DNA of 64,000 nt from Dichetophora obliterata. Lineage: Eukaryota; Arthropoda; Insecta; Diptera; Sciomyzidae. Positions within the stretch are counted from its first letter, which is position 1. Each line of letters opens with the position of its first letter. The translations under genes and the position numbers were made by a program. The stretch is taken from contig OY986435.1 of NCBI GenBank assembly GCA_963920525.1, positions 265,671,299-265,735,298 on the forward strand. Reading direction: 5' to 3'. The notes under the pieces are model-generated. The model saw only the letters and a list, made by a program, of their open reading frames with translations, made no database searches and was not told where the DNA came from. Shown here piece by piece: positions 32,216 through 42,102 of the stretch.

Positions 32216-32613
32216 ACAGTAACATTCAACTCTACCAAAATCGTTCAAAGCGCCTAAAGAAGTTTTCACTTCAAAAAAGCCTGTTGTTTATGAAAAAATT
32301 TATTAACAAAACAATGATAGTTGACAGCTCTGAAAATAAAATGCCGCAGTAGTGAAAATAAAAAGCCACTGGCAAATACAACTTTGTTTGACGATATATA
32401 ATAAAATAAGAGATTCAATGTAATTATTTGAATGTTCAACATATTCCTTTATCACAACTTAAAGATTAAAATGTTAAAAAACTCAATCCATACATTATTT
32501 TTCTTGTTTGCAAACGAAGTTCCAGCGGAAAAAAGCAGAAAAAGAAGAAGATCGTTCATTTTTAAATCTCACCATTAATAGCGGCTGTAAAGTATTCGTA
32601 TAAAGTATAAAAG

Positions 32614-33222
32614 TATACTGTTGAGCATGATTCAATTATTATAGGTTGTCCATTCGTTTGACAACACCCGTAAATGTGTAAACAAAAATTTATTCTCTCT
32701 CAAATATAAATGACAACCAGGGTTTTGTTGTCTTCTATAAAAAAAGTTATGTTTCAAATTTTGTAGCGAGCCGTTTTTTTTTCAATTAATATATAAATCG
32801 CGACTGTTAATTTGTAATTGTTAAAATAAATTTCAACGTGCGGTATTGGCAAACAGTTTATTTATATGAAATTCAAAAATATAATGTGCCAGTGGATCCA
32901 ATAAGCCGCCAGCGGTGTGAATAGATTTGCACAACAAAATATTGAAATTAGTTTTTGAAAACTTACTAAAATTTTCTATCAAAACAAACAAGCAGTGCAG
33001 AACGTAGTAGAAAAAGCAGCAGTGAAATGTATCCTTGGGTATTTAGTACTGCGAAAAAGTATGATATTCCTGCAACTGATTACTTTGATGGCATTAAAAA
33101 ATTACTCTTTTGGTCTCCTCTTCAATTTTACGGGTGTATATCTTCATTCTTCTGAGTAAACGTCAAATGAATGGACAACCTGTAGTAATTGAATCATGCT
33201 GTTGAGTAAAAGCAAATTTTTC
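32614..33222. repeat. Inverted-repeat element with arms of about 55 bp
   Basis: GCATGATTCAATTATTATAG with GGTTGTCCATTCGTTTGAC near 32625 is the inverse of GTCAAATGAATGGACAACC with TGTAGTAATTGAATCATGC near 33165-33200. A third copy lies at about 23430-23510. The core holds a 43-codon frame from 33027 (MYPWVFSTAKKYDIPATDYF) that I cannot assign. Confidence 0.7.
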
Positions 33223-33689
33223 AAAAATGTTGATAAATACAACAACTGAAGAAATTGCCAAACTTTAAAAGCATATAAAGACCAATATAAAGCGAATTAA
33301 TAAAAAGTTTTGGTTACAAACATCTTATTGCAACCTAACTTAAGTATTTATATACTAACAAACAGATTATATGCATTAATTTCAGGAGCTGCCAAGTGAT
33401 TTCTTTGTGAGCTTGCGGCCGATTAAGAACAAGAGTAACGATCAGGGTTGATTTTTTTGTGCACAAATACATGCAAACATTTTTTGAGGTTATGTTTTCT
33501 AAATTTCGTATCTTCTTATCTTTGCTGTCTGTATTGATGACGAGAGTTACTCGGAAAAAGACGATGACGCAAACCAAAGATTTACCCTCTACCAAAATCG
33601 TTCAACGCGTCTAAAGAAGTTTTCACTTCAAAAATTTCATTTACAAATATTCATGTAAATGCAACCATTTCAACATAAGTTGATATTGA

Positions 33690-34015
33690 AAAACTTTTTA
33701 TTGGGGCTGAAAAAGATTGTTGGGACGGTGGGTGTGATTCACTGGAGCAAAGACTTTGCAAAGTTTTAGAAGAATTTGCAACATTGGGAAGTCAGCTGTG
33801 TATTTCAAAATTGTCAGATATTCTGACTTAGGAAACAAAACAAAATTTGTGGTGAAGGCAATCGTGATCAAAACTTACAAATTGCTTACTATTATCGTAC
33901 AACTATTTCTCCAACTAGCATAGAATCAGAACGCTGCTTCTCATCAAAACTCTCTAATCAAAAATAGCAAGCGTTGATCAGCTTAATATATTACTTTAAA
34001 AATAATTAAAACAAA
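33690..34015 (+). pseudogene. hAT transposase C-terminal remnant
   Basis: Near 33900 the frame reads RTTISPTSIESERCFSSKLS, matching the hAT dimerisation domain pattern (P.TS...ER.FS......R..L). It then meets a TAG where Gln or Arg is usual and continues QALISLIYYFKNN to a TAA. Upstream, a second frame near 33690-33830 (CWDGGCDSLEQRL, LEEFATLGSQLC) looks like the preceding part. No TIRs could be assigned. Clearly inactive. Confidence 0.6.
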
Positions 34016-35039
34016 AAATTTAATTTTGGAAAGTCTTTTCCAACCGTAATTTGCCTTAAACGCAAAAAAACAAAAAGACGGTCTAAAAAAAGAAGATGTT
34101 TAAAATTTGTATAATAATACCTTAAACTGTTCTGTATATTATATTTTTATATATTTTGTTCTTTAAATAAATACAATTTGCTAATCATTAATATTATTTA
34201 AGTTTTTTTTTTTGTGCTAATTAGCAATAAGGTTATTCACAATTGTGTGGTATTAGGGTTTTTTTTTGTCATAGTTTAAAACCACAATTGTGAGCACCCT
34301 TTAAAATAGAGTTTTCGTTTGGGAACCTCCCACTATAGCTTTTTGTAATTATGCAAATAAATTAACTGTCCAATTTGATATATTTTTTATATATATGGCA
34401 TAAAAAAGTTTAACTTGCATTTTGTGATTCTTTCATTTGTACAATAAGAAAATAACTGGCAACCGAGCAGTTTTTTTTTAACTTTAAAAACAACGTTTGT
34501 AAAACATATAACCACACATAAAATAACCACACTTTTGGTTTTTAGAGATTTCATGTTAAACAACAGAAAATATAAAAACCCCTTGGTAAAGTGTGGTATC
34601 AATACAAGGGTTTTTTTTAACTACACTGAGAACAACGCAACTGTGAATGCTCTTAATATGTTTTGTTTTGTTTGGTTTTTGTTGCTTTATAAATTAATTC
34701 ATTTATATTTTTTTAGTTTCAAGTAATAAATAATAAAAAATTGTATTAAAAACGTTTTGAATTATTTACTTCTTAAAGTCTTCAATCCCGAACTAATCTC
34801 GGTGTACCGGGATCGAGAAAAGCTTCCGGGATTTGACTCCCTAGTATTCAAGTATGTTTGCATTGCGTGATGCACCATGATTTAAAGGCTTTATTAGTCT
34901 TCTCGCTACATCAGTTTAATAAGGTTCTGTTTCTTTGAAGCCGAAAATTTGTGTGCATATTTTAGTTATTGCATTTCGAGTCTATAAACGCAAAAATAAA
35001 GTGATATGTTTTCAAATAGTTAACGCAAACACAAAACAT
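34016..35039. other. AT-rich stretch with short palindromes
   Basis: Blocks such as CACAATTGTG (34240, 34292) and GTGTGGTAT (34247, 34590) with neighbouring T runs look like decayed MITE ends. GGTGTACCGGGATCGAGAAA with CTTCCGGG lies near 34800. No gene supported. Confidence 0.4.
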
Positions 35040-35484
35040 TATTAATTAGTTTTTATGATCTATTGAATAATTACATGAATTAAGATTGTGAGCTTTAGAT
35101 CAAGTAAGTTTTCAGGAAGGCAACAACAACAACAACAACTCTGTATAGAGTCAATCACTTAGCTGACTAGACAGTCTGTTTCGGAAATCGCTACATATTC
35201 CTCTTCAGTAGTCTTTGAGTGATTAAGCTGAAATGTCTGAAATGTCATATGATTAGCAGCCATACAATTCATAAGAATGAATTCCAGAATCTGCACATTC
35301 ATATGCTAGTTTAAACAGTGAGTTGATCACAGCTTAATCACTCAAAGACTACTGAAGAGGAATATGTAGCGATTTCCGAAACAGACTGTCTAGTCAGCTA
35401 AGTGATTGACTCTATACAGAGTTGTTGTTGTTGTTGTTGCCTTCTTGAAAACTTACTTGATCTAAAGCTCACAATCTTAATTCA
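35040..35484. mobile_element. Foldback element, arms of about 155 bp, complete left end
   Basis: Left arm 35076-35230 and right arm 35330-35484 are inverse copies: GAATTAAGATTGTGAGC ... CACTTAGCTGACTAGACAG ... GTGATTAAGCTG and its inverse. Each arm carries a GTT/AAC triplet run. A loop of about 100 bp lies between. The left arm continues outward to about 35040 with sequence that matches the outer end of the 10.5-kb copy, so the right end may be trimmed here. Confidence 0.9.
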
Positions 35485-35494
35485 CAAAACATTA

Positions 35495-35596
35495 TTTTTA
35501 AAAGTAAAATATGAGATATTGAAAAGTCTAGACGAAGGTAAAACTATTAGGAAGGTTACTGAAAATTGTAATGTTCCCAAGTTGACGATTTACTTA
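35495..35596 (+). pseudogene. pogo/Tigger-like transposase N-terminal helix-turn-helix fragment
   Basis: Reads KYEILKSLDEGKTIRKVTEN then CNVPKLTIY before a TGA. The pattern 'K.EIL..LDEGK...R.....V....T' is the psq/CENP-B-type DNA-binding helix-turn-helix that begins pogo-group transposases. Only about 34 residues remain, starting at the edge of the foldback element. The pogo-like MITE at 49767 is a possible relative, which is inference only. Confidence 0.5.
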
Positions 35597-35599
35597 TGA

Positions 35600-36433
35600 T
35601 ATCCATTCTTGATAGCCAGCTCAAAATAAGTACATTTTTCAATAATTCATAGTATGTATTTGTACTCTGTATGCAGTGGCGCAGATATGGGGGAAGGTCC
35701 ACGGGTCTGGGCTCCACCCAGACTTTTTTTTAGTGTAAATGAACAATTTTTTTGTACTTTTATTAAGAAATAATGTAATAATAATAACAACAATTTATAA
35801 ACAACAAATAAATAAATATTGTTTAAAACAAATACTTAAGGATTTAATTAAAATTAATAAATTAATTCCAAAATTGATTAATAATTTAATATATTATTAT
35901 TAACAAAAAGATAAGCAACTGAATAAAGTTATTTAGATTAATACAATTATTAAAGTATTTAATTAAAATTGCCAAATTGATCAAAACGTTATTAGTTAAT
36001 AATTATTCTTATACCAAAAGATGAAGTAAATAATAGTAGTTATTAGAAAAAGTGTAGTAAAATTTCAAAGTTGCGATAATTTTAAATACATTTTATTCTT
36101 AAAGGCAGCGAGTTCCAAATTCTGACGGCGTTTACAAAAAAAGTCTGTTGGAGTTTACAAAATTAAATAATGGAATTATCAAGTTCATATTTCTGGTTGA
36201 TCTACAAAACTGTAACTTTTCAAAAAGGTATTTAGGTGACTTATTCACTTATTGTGAATTGATTCTATTAAGTTAAGCCTGAATGCAAATGTATATGTTT
36301 TCCCAAAAATTCTTCTTTTTCTCAAGAAAGTTATCAAAACTTGATTTAGTTTGTCAATTTAACAAGCCCATAATTTTTGTACCTACCTACCGTTTTTCGA
36401 CGTTTCAACAAAGTAAGGATGAGAAACATGACA
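35600..36433. other. AT-rich stretch without a gene
   Basis: Starts with GCAGTGGCGCAGATATGGGG (35672), a hAT-like terminus similar to the one at 57253, but no partner end was found. The rest is poly-A/T and short AATAAT runs. Confidence 0.4.
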
Positions 36434-37095
36434 CACGGTTAAAAATCTCGGACTAAATTTTAAACTTTTTTGGACACCTATATGTAGGACAACACTAAAA
36501 AAAATTGACTTTTTAATCTTTAATTTAACTTTTTAATCTTGAAAAGTTTAAAATTTTCCAATCCAATAAAAGATTAGTTTTTAATTCGCAAAAAGTTTAA
36601 AAAAGCAATTTACATATTAACGTGAATTAAAAAAGTTTTCTGACCAGAATATGATTTGAACACACGTCCTCTGATGTGCTAGTCCAACACCTTATCCACT
36701 CGTCCATCTCAGTTCTTAAGAAAGTTACGCTTATTTTGTATTATTACGAATACAAGTAAGCTTGAAATAAGTAAGCAAGCAAGCAAGCAGAAACGTAGGT
36801 TCGAGACCCAGCTAAATTAAACTGAAATAAAAAAATTTTCTCGTCAGTTCGTGATTTGAACACACGTTCTCTAATGTGCTGGTCGAACACCTTATGCACT
36901 CGTCCAACTCGGTTTAACAACAAAGTTTCGCTTATTTTGCATGATTACGAATGCAAGTAAGTTGCTTTGAGGAACGTGGGTTTGAGACCCAGCTAAATTA
37001 ATCTAAAGTTGAGATTAAAAAATAGTACTTTTTGGATTAAAAATTCTTTTAAAACAAAGTTTGGACTAAAAAGTAGTTCAACATTTTTAACCGTG
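36434..37095 (-). mobile_element. MITE with CACGGTTAAAAAT termini holding two tRNA-like units
   Basis: Left end CACGGTTAAAAATC (36434) and right end CATTTTTAACCGTG (37095) are inverse. Inside are two tandem units of about 200 bp, each with a tRNA-like head on the minus strand: box A TGGACGAGTGG (36696-36706) and box B GTGTTCAAATC (about 36652-36663) in the first, and the same layout near 36852-36907 in the second. Each unit ends with an AGGTTCGAGACCCAGCT-type block. A partial third copy lies at 47724-47788. This suggests a tRNA-derived SINE dimer carried inside a DNA-type element. Confidence 0.6.
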
Positions 37096-37161
37096 CATTT
37101 GGTGTGACAAAAGAGTCTTGTAATCTGCTATCAAGTAAACTTTTTTAAGGTGATTGTATAT
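37096..37161. repeat. Left half of a repeat interrupted by the hAT element
   Basis: GACAAAAGAGTCTTGTAATC to TTGTATAT at 37161 continues at 41254 (CTTACGG...). The uninterrupted version lies at 47978-48287. The last 8 bases, TTGTATAT (37154-37161), are the left target duplication of the hAT insertion. Confidence 0.85.
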
Positions 37162-38518
37162 CAGAGAACTGCAATGAGTATCCGACAGAATTCGGATACT
37201 CAAATCATACCCGAGTGTCGTGCTGTTCTGAACTCTATCCATACTTAATAATATGTGTAAAATACTTATAGGCATTCGGCTCATTAGCATTTTTTGTTTA
37301 TAAGTACATTCTCATATCCGAGAGCGGCGTGATCCGATCCACTTCGAGCCGTTTTCAATGAGTGCGTTGAGTCAGTTTATTACAAAAGTGCTCGATCCGA
37401 ATGTATTTTGAGTGTACTCTGAGTACTGCTCCTTCTCTGCCAACGTCTCTTAGCGTTAATTAGTTCTTTTTTTGCGTATGCACTTTTCGTAAGTATTTGT
37501 CTGCAGGCCATGTGAGCTCTCATTTTTTGTTTGTTTTTTCTCGACAACGAGTTTTTGGTATTTTATTGTTGCACTCTGTGGAGAAAAAAACAATAACAAC
37601 GCTTGTGATTTTGGTTTGTTAGACATAAACAAAAATAAAACACAACCAAAAGGCCGGCGCACAGTGGTTAAAAGTTGGAAATAAATACCAAAACTGATGA
37701 TCTCTTTTTGTATTTTTTTTTTTGCGTTGTTTAAGAATATTCAAACTCGCATGATTCCAAAATATTTATCAGAAATATATGTATAGAGGTTTTCTGTGTA
37801 GACGCCTTAAAATACGATTGATGTAAAAATGTTGAAAAAATTTCGTAAAATATTGATATTTTTCAAGAGTTATTACAAACAATTGAGAAAACGTATTGCA
37901 CTCTGGTTTTTTTAAGTACAAAAAGCATTATTGAAAAAGTTTTTTGCATTCTTGAAATATTTTTTTTTTATTTTTGCAATAAATTTCTTATGCAAAGTTG
38001 ATATGACAAAAAAACGTAAATGTATTTTTTTGCAGAATAAAACATAATGATCTATGGATGTCGACGATATTTTAAATAAAGAAATGCTTTTATTGGACTT
38101 TAAGTTGAGCGATTAAAAAAAACGGACAGAATTTTTGCATCCTTGAACAACATTTGGTAAATGCGTTTAGAAGAAAATATAGATATGTTTAGTCTCAAGG
38201 TTTATTACTATAGTCATTTTCTTTAGTATGATTTTAGGCATTTTTAATTTAACGATCACTTCTTACGAGTTAAAATCGCTAAATTTTTAATGTAAATAGT
38301 GAAAGCATTTACCTACTAAATACGATAAATGCTTTAAAACGTTATTATTCTTCTTTTGCAATACTATATATTTGCAGAGTACTTAAGTATTCTATAGTGT
38401 GTTTCTCAGTCTATTAATTTGCTATGTTAATATATATTAAATATTTTTTAAATAATTACAACTAAATTGAATTAGCAAAACAGTAATGTGATATGTATAA
38501 AGTTAAATTAATTCACAT

Positions 38519-39463
38519 TCACCTCTATCATGAATCTCCCACGGATTAGCTCCCATGCGGAAATCTTCTTCTCGCACGAGTTTTTTACCCCTATCATGAA
38601 TCTCGTTCGGATTGATTTTCCCTAAAAATTTTCGAACATGGCATGGTGAAGAACCAAAGCTGCCATTAGTTTATTTCCTCTTAAAGTCCTTTCCCACAAA
38701 ACCATTTTAAAATCATCACACAAGTTTTCATAGGAGTACTAACTTAAAATTGCCAGACCAATAGATCTAACCAAAAAATTGGCACAATTTTGAAAAAAAT
38801 TTCAATAATTCCAAGGGATATAAACATTTTCTTAACCTAACATAAGCCAAAAGCTGCCATGGGAATTTTTTTAACCCACGGAAGTGAAAAATTACCACAA
38901 AACTAGTTTATTTTTAAATAATTGGCAACACTTTTTTGGTGAGTTTGTGCCGCTAACAGCTGTTCGAAGTTAAAATCGAAACGAGTATTACAATTTTAAC
39001 TACAAATATTTTTATTAAAAAGGCATAAATATTGCTTTACGCATCCTACAATTTCATTTTTTAATTCAATAAACGAAAATAATCTTACATCACTTAAACA
39101 AGAAAAACAGTTTTCACCAATGCTAAGAGAGCTTCTTTTGGTAAGCATATAGCGAGGCTGGAATTTATTAAAATTGTTTAAAAAGTGTCTTAAATTGTAG
39201 TCTGTGAATTAAACTTTGTTTGTAATTAATAAAAATGCTGATTTATACAATTTTGTGTTTTTAATTTTCGATTTTAACTTTTGCTCGCCAGCAAATTTGA
39301 TGTGAGAAGATCCGCCAAAAAACTGTTCACTTCCACAAGAAAAAAAGCGTTCGCAATAAGGGGATTTTTTCGAACATGCAATGCAATCCCTGCGAAATTC
39401 GCAATAAGGGTACACAAAATATGGGAGAATTTCCATGCGATAATTTATTCGTGATAGGGGTGA
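38519..39463. repeat. Inverted-repeat segment with TCACCYCTATCAYGAAT ends
   Basis: TCACCTCTATCATGAATC at 38519 and ATTCGTGATAGGGGTGA ending at 39463 are inverse. A second forward copy (CCCCTATCATGAATC) sits near 38588, and TTCGCAATAAGGG motifs repeat near 39350 and 39404. No clear target duplication, so I call it a repeat rather than an element. Confidence 0.5.
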
Positions 39464-39632
39464 TTATCTTATAGCTTACTATGAAACATTTTAATGAATT
39501 TCGCAATAAAATGCTTTCAAAACTATTCAAACATTCAAATTCCCTTATCAAGAAATGTTCTTCAAACATCTTCAATTTGCTAAAAGTGAAATATATATTC
39601 TTTGATTCTACACAACAAAATTAGAATACGTA

Positions 39633-40006
39633 CACCGAGAAAATTAATTTGCTTGAATCAAGCAAATGTTTTGCTTAAAAGTAAATCAGCAAAACTTTGC
39701 TCAATCTCAATGTGATTTAAGAAAAAGATTGCTAAATTGCAATCACTCCTCGTTTATTTAGGAAAAAGCAAAATTTTTATTAAATTCAAATTTTTACTTA
39801 ATTCCAGCAAAAATTTGCTAAGTTATTATGAATGGGAATAGCAAATAATTACTTAATTCAAGCAAATATTTCCTTATTAATTATATATTGGAATAGCACA
39901 TTTTGATTAGTTTTTGCTAAAATTTTGCATAATTTTGAAGTGGCTTAGAATCAAGCGCAAGTTTTGCTTAACCACAATACTAATTTTGCAAACAGTTTTC
40001 TCCGTG
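39633..40006. mobile_element. MITE, 374 bp, CACSGAGAAAA termini, TA duplication
   Basis: Left CACCGAGAAAATTAA and inverted right CACGGAGAAAACTG, flanked by TA on both sides (39631-39632 and 40007-40008). The interior is AT-rich with repeated AGCAAA/TTTGCT words. A TA duplication suggests Tc1/mariner mobilisation. A truncated inverse copy is at 18543-18690. Confidence 0.8.
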
Positions 40007-41253
40007 TATGCAAGCCATGTTTTTATGCTACACGACCTGTGCTCACTTTATCACAATGCTAAAAAGTATGCTTTTATCTTTTTTAACTGTTGATAGTATC
40101 ACATTTATAACCAGAGCCAATTTGTGGCAAAAAGCATGAGGTTCACTCCTTTTTTTGGAATACAAACGAAACGATAAGCTTTTTTTATGATTTTTTTTTG
40201 TTTTTATAAAAAGCAAACAAATAATATTTTTGAATACTATAAACCTTTAATTTAAGCAGTTTCAATGCTGCACTTCATTGAACTTGGAATACGGAAAAAC
40301 ACGTGAAGTGGAAAATTTCGTATGGGAGGTGCGCGTGGCAAAAAATATTTTTTTATGATAGACATATTGAAGATTTCTGACAGAATGGTTCTTGTATGGG
40401 TTTAAGACAAAAAAAAATATGGCGTTTTAAATATTTGTGTTGTATGGGAGGTAGGCGTGATTGAGGGCGGACTTAAAAATATTTTTATAAGCCAAATTCC
40501 AAATAATACACAAAATATAATTGGTTTACGATGAGTCCTTCTATTTATTGACAACTTTTGTATGGGGCTCAACCACTGTGCGGCGCACGTGTCTGTTTGC
40601 TTCTTGTGCGTAAGCACGTGCAATAGAAGTGTAATTTAAATTATGCGCATGTGATTTGGTAACTTAAGGTTACAGAAAAATAAAAAAATAATTTACAAAT
40701 TTAATAATAATTGCTGATTGTAGAAAATGAATGACACTTACGATACTATCGAAACTGCGTATTATTTTTAAGCCTTAACAACGTTACCTCATGCGCAGCC
40801 TTCACTGTGCAAAATAAAAACAAAAAGCAACACAAGAATAACACATCTGTTATTCAGCATTTAGATATGCTTACGAAAAAATAGCACAAAACAAATACAA
40901 AAAACTCGCTCACTATTTACTGCTGCGCTCTACTGCGCTCTCTTTCATATCCGTGGCAGATGAGCCGAGTGATTCGGCTACTTGTGTCGATTATGAGTAT
41001 TTTGGCAAGTAGGATAAGTATCAGCAAGACGACAACAACCATAAGTATTTATGAACCGAAAAAACCCGATCTTTCCCGATCCGACTCATGGCTTAAGATA
41101 CTCATATTTATTTGAGCCGCCGCATTCTAGCTTCGTAGAAGAGAATATGAGTCGAGTTGCGTGCGCTTAGGGTGAGTAGGTTTTTGTACTTATTTTTTTC
41201 GGATATACTCAGAGTCGCAAAAAAGCTATCCGTTGCAGATCTCTGTTGTATAT

Positions 41254-41497
41254 CTTACGGACTCCCCCCCTCAACCAAAAGCTATCTACATCACTTTTTG
41301 TATTAATATATATATATTTCACAAAATACATATGCCCTTCATTTTTAAATAATATATATGTAAAACAAAAGAATAAATTTTTCTTTTATTTCATCAATAT
41401 TGTCACATAAATGTTTACTTCGATACTCCGGACAACCTCGCTAATCCGCACGAGCCTAAAACTATATGTGTGAGGACTATTGCAGTTGTACTGTACT
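41254..41497. repeat. Right half of the repeat interrupted by the hAT element
   Basis: CTTACGGACTCCCCCC...CATCAATATTGTCACATAAATG...CGATACTCCGGACAACCTCGC...CTGTACT matches 48032-48287 with few differences. Together with 37096-37161 it restores the uninterrupted order. Confidence 0.9.
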
Positions 41498-41754
41498 TAA
41501 AATTTTCGAAACATATGGTTATCAAATGAAAGAGGAATATTTTATAAAAAAAAACATTCAGGTCACTTTTTTCATGTTCATTTTTTTCACTTTCACGTTC
41601 ACGACAATGCAACTGTAACAAAAAATCGTTTAAATATGGATGCTGTTTTTTTGCCACTGGTCTATATTGAGATCTTTATATTAAAATACCTTTCATTAAA
41701 ATAAGAAGTACCCAGAGTACCCACTAACGTTTTTAAGTATTGAATGTAGCGACC

Positions 41755-42091
41755 GTAGCCTAGTGGGTAGAGTGCGTGGCCCCTAAGCTAGAGAACCGCG
41801 GTAGCCCGGGCTCAATTCCAGCTCAGACAGAAAAATTTGTTTCATTTGAATTAATTTTTCTGTTCGGTCGTCACCTCTCCGCAGTCAATGGCAAACCTCA
41901 GAGAGTAAAAATTGCCATGTAAAGCTTGTGGAGAACATAAGCCGTTCGGAGTCGGCATAAAACACGTAGGTCCAGTTCTCGGTCATTTGTGATCAAACAT
42001 TTAACAACACGCACAACACAATTGATCAATAGAAGCTAGGTCAAAGTCCTTCCAAGGGCTGAAATGGCCAGTTTATTTTTTTATTCTTTTT
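41755..42091 (+). mobile_element. tRNA-derived SINE with 11-bp target duplication
   Basis: Head: RNA polymerase III box A TAGCCTAGTGG (41756-41766) and box B-like GGGCTCAATTCC (41808-41819). Body: CAGTCAATGGCAAACCTC and GCCGTTCGGAGTCGGC, sequence that I recall as a conserved tail shared by dipteran SINEs and LINEs. Tail: T/A-rich TTATTTTTTTATTC. Flanks: ATGTAGCGACC at 41744-41754 and again at 42092-42102. The duplication shows LINE-dependent insertion. Confidence 0.88.
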
Positions 42092-42102
42092 ATGTAGCGA
42101 CC

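Larger units (their letters stand above)
37660..40580. mobile_element. Transib-like element, 2921 bp, nested in the hAT element
   Basis: Left end CACAGTGGTTAAAAGTTGG and inverted right end CACAGTGGTTGAGCCCCATA share CACAGTGGTT, plus AAAAGTTG and AATAAATA blocks further in. Both sides carry the exact 5-bp duplication CGGCG (37655-37659 and 40581-40585). A 5-bp CGNCG duplication with a CACWGTG-type end is the Transib signature, and CACAGTG is also the heptamer of V(D)J recombination signals. No transposase of the RAG1-related type is readable; the interior holds other non-autonomous repeats. Confidence 0.85.
37162..41245. mobile_element. hAT element (hobo-type TIR), non-autonomous, 4084 bp with nested insertions
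   Basis: Left end CAGAGAACTGCAATGAGTAT; right end, read inverted, CAGAGATCTGCAACGGATAG. The first 12 bases of the left end equal the known hobo TIR (CAGAGAACTGCA). Both sides carry an exact 8-bp duplication TTGTATAT (37154-37161 and 41246-41253), which fits the hAT rule nTnnnnAn. An empty-site version at about 48025 reads TTATATAT once. Subterminal GAGTATCC/GGATACTC motifs occur near both ends, including a 10-bp palindrome at 37175-37200. No transposase frame. After removing the Transib-like insertion about 1.16 kb remains. Confidence 0.9.

Noticed and set aside
33027..33157. Short frame MYPWVFSTAKKYDIPATDYF
   Set aside because: 43 codons only, inside an inverted-repeat element, no family recognised; a link to the nearby hAT tail could not be shown.
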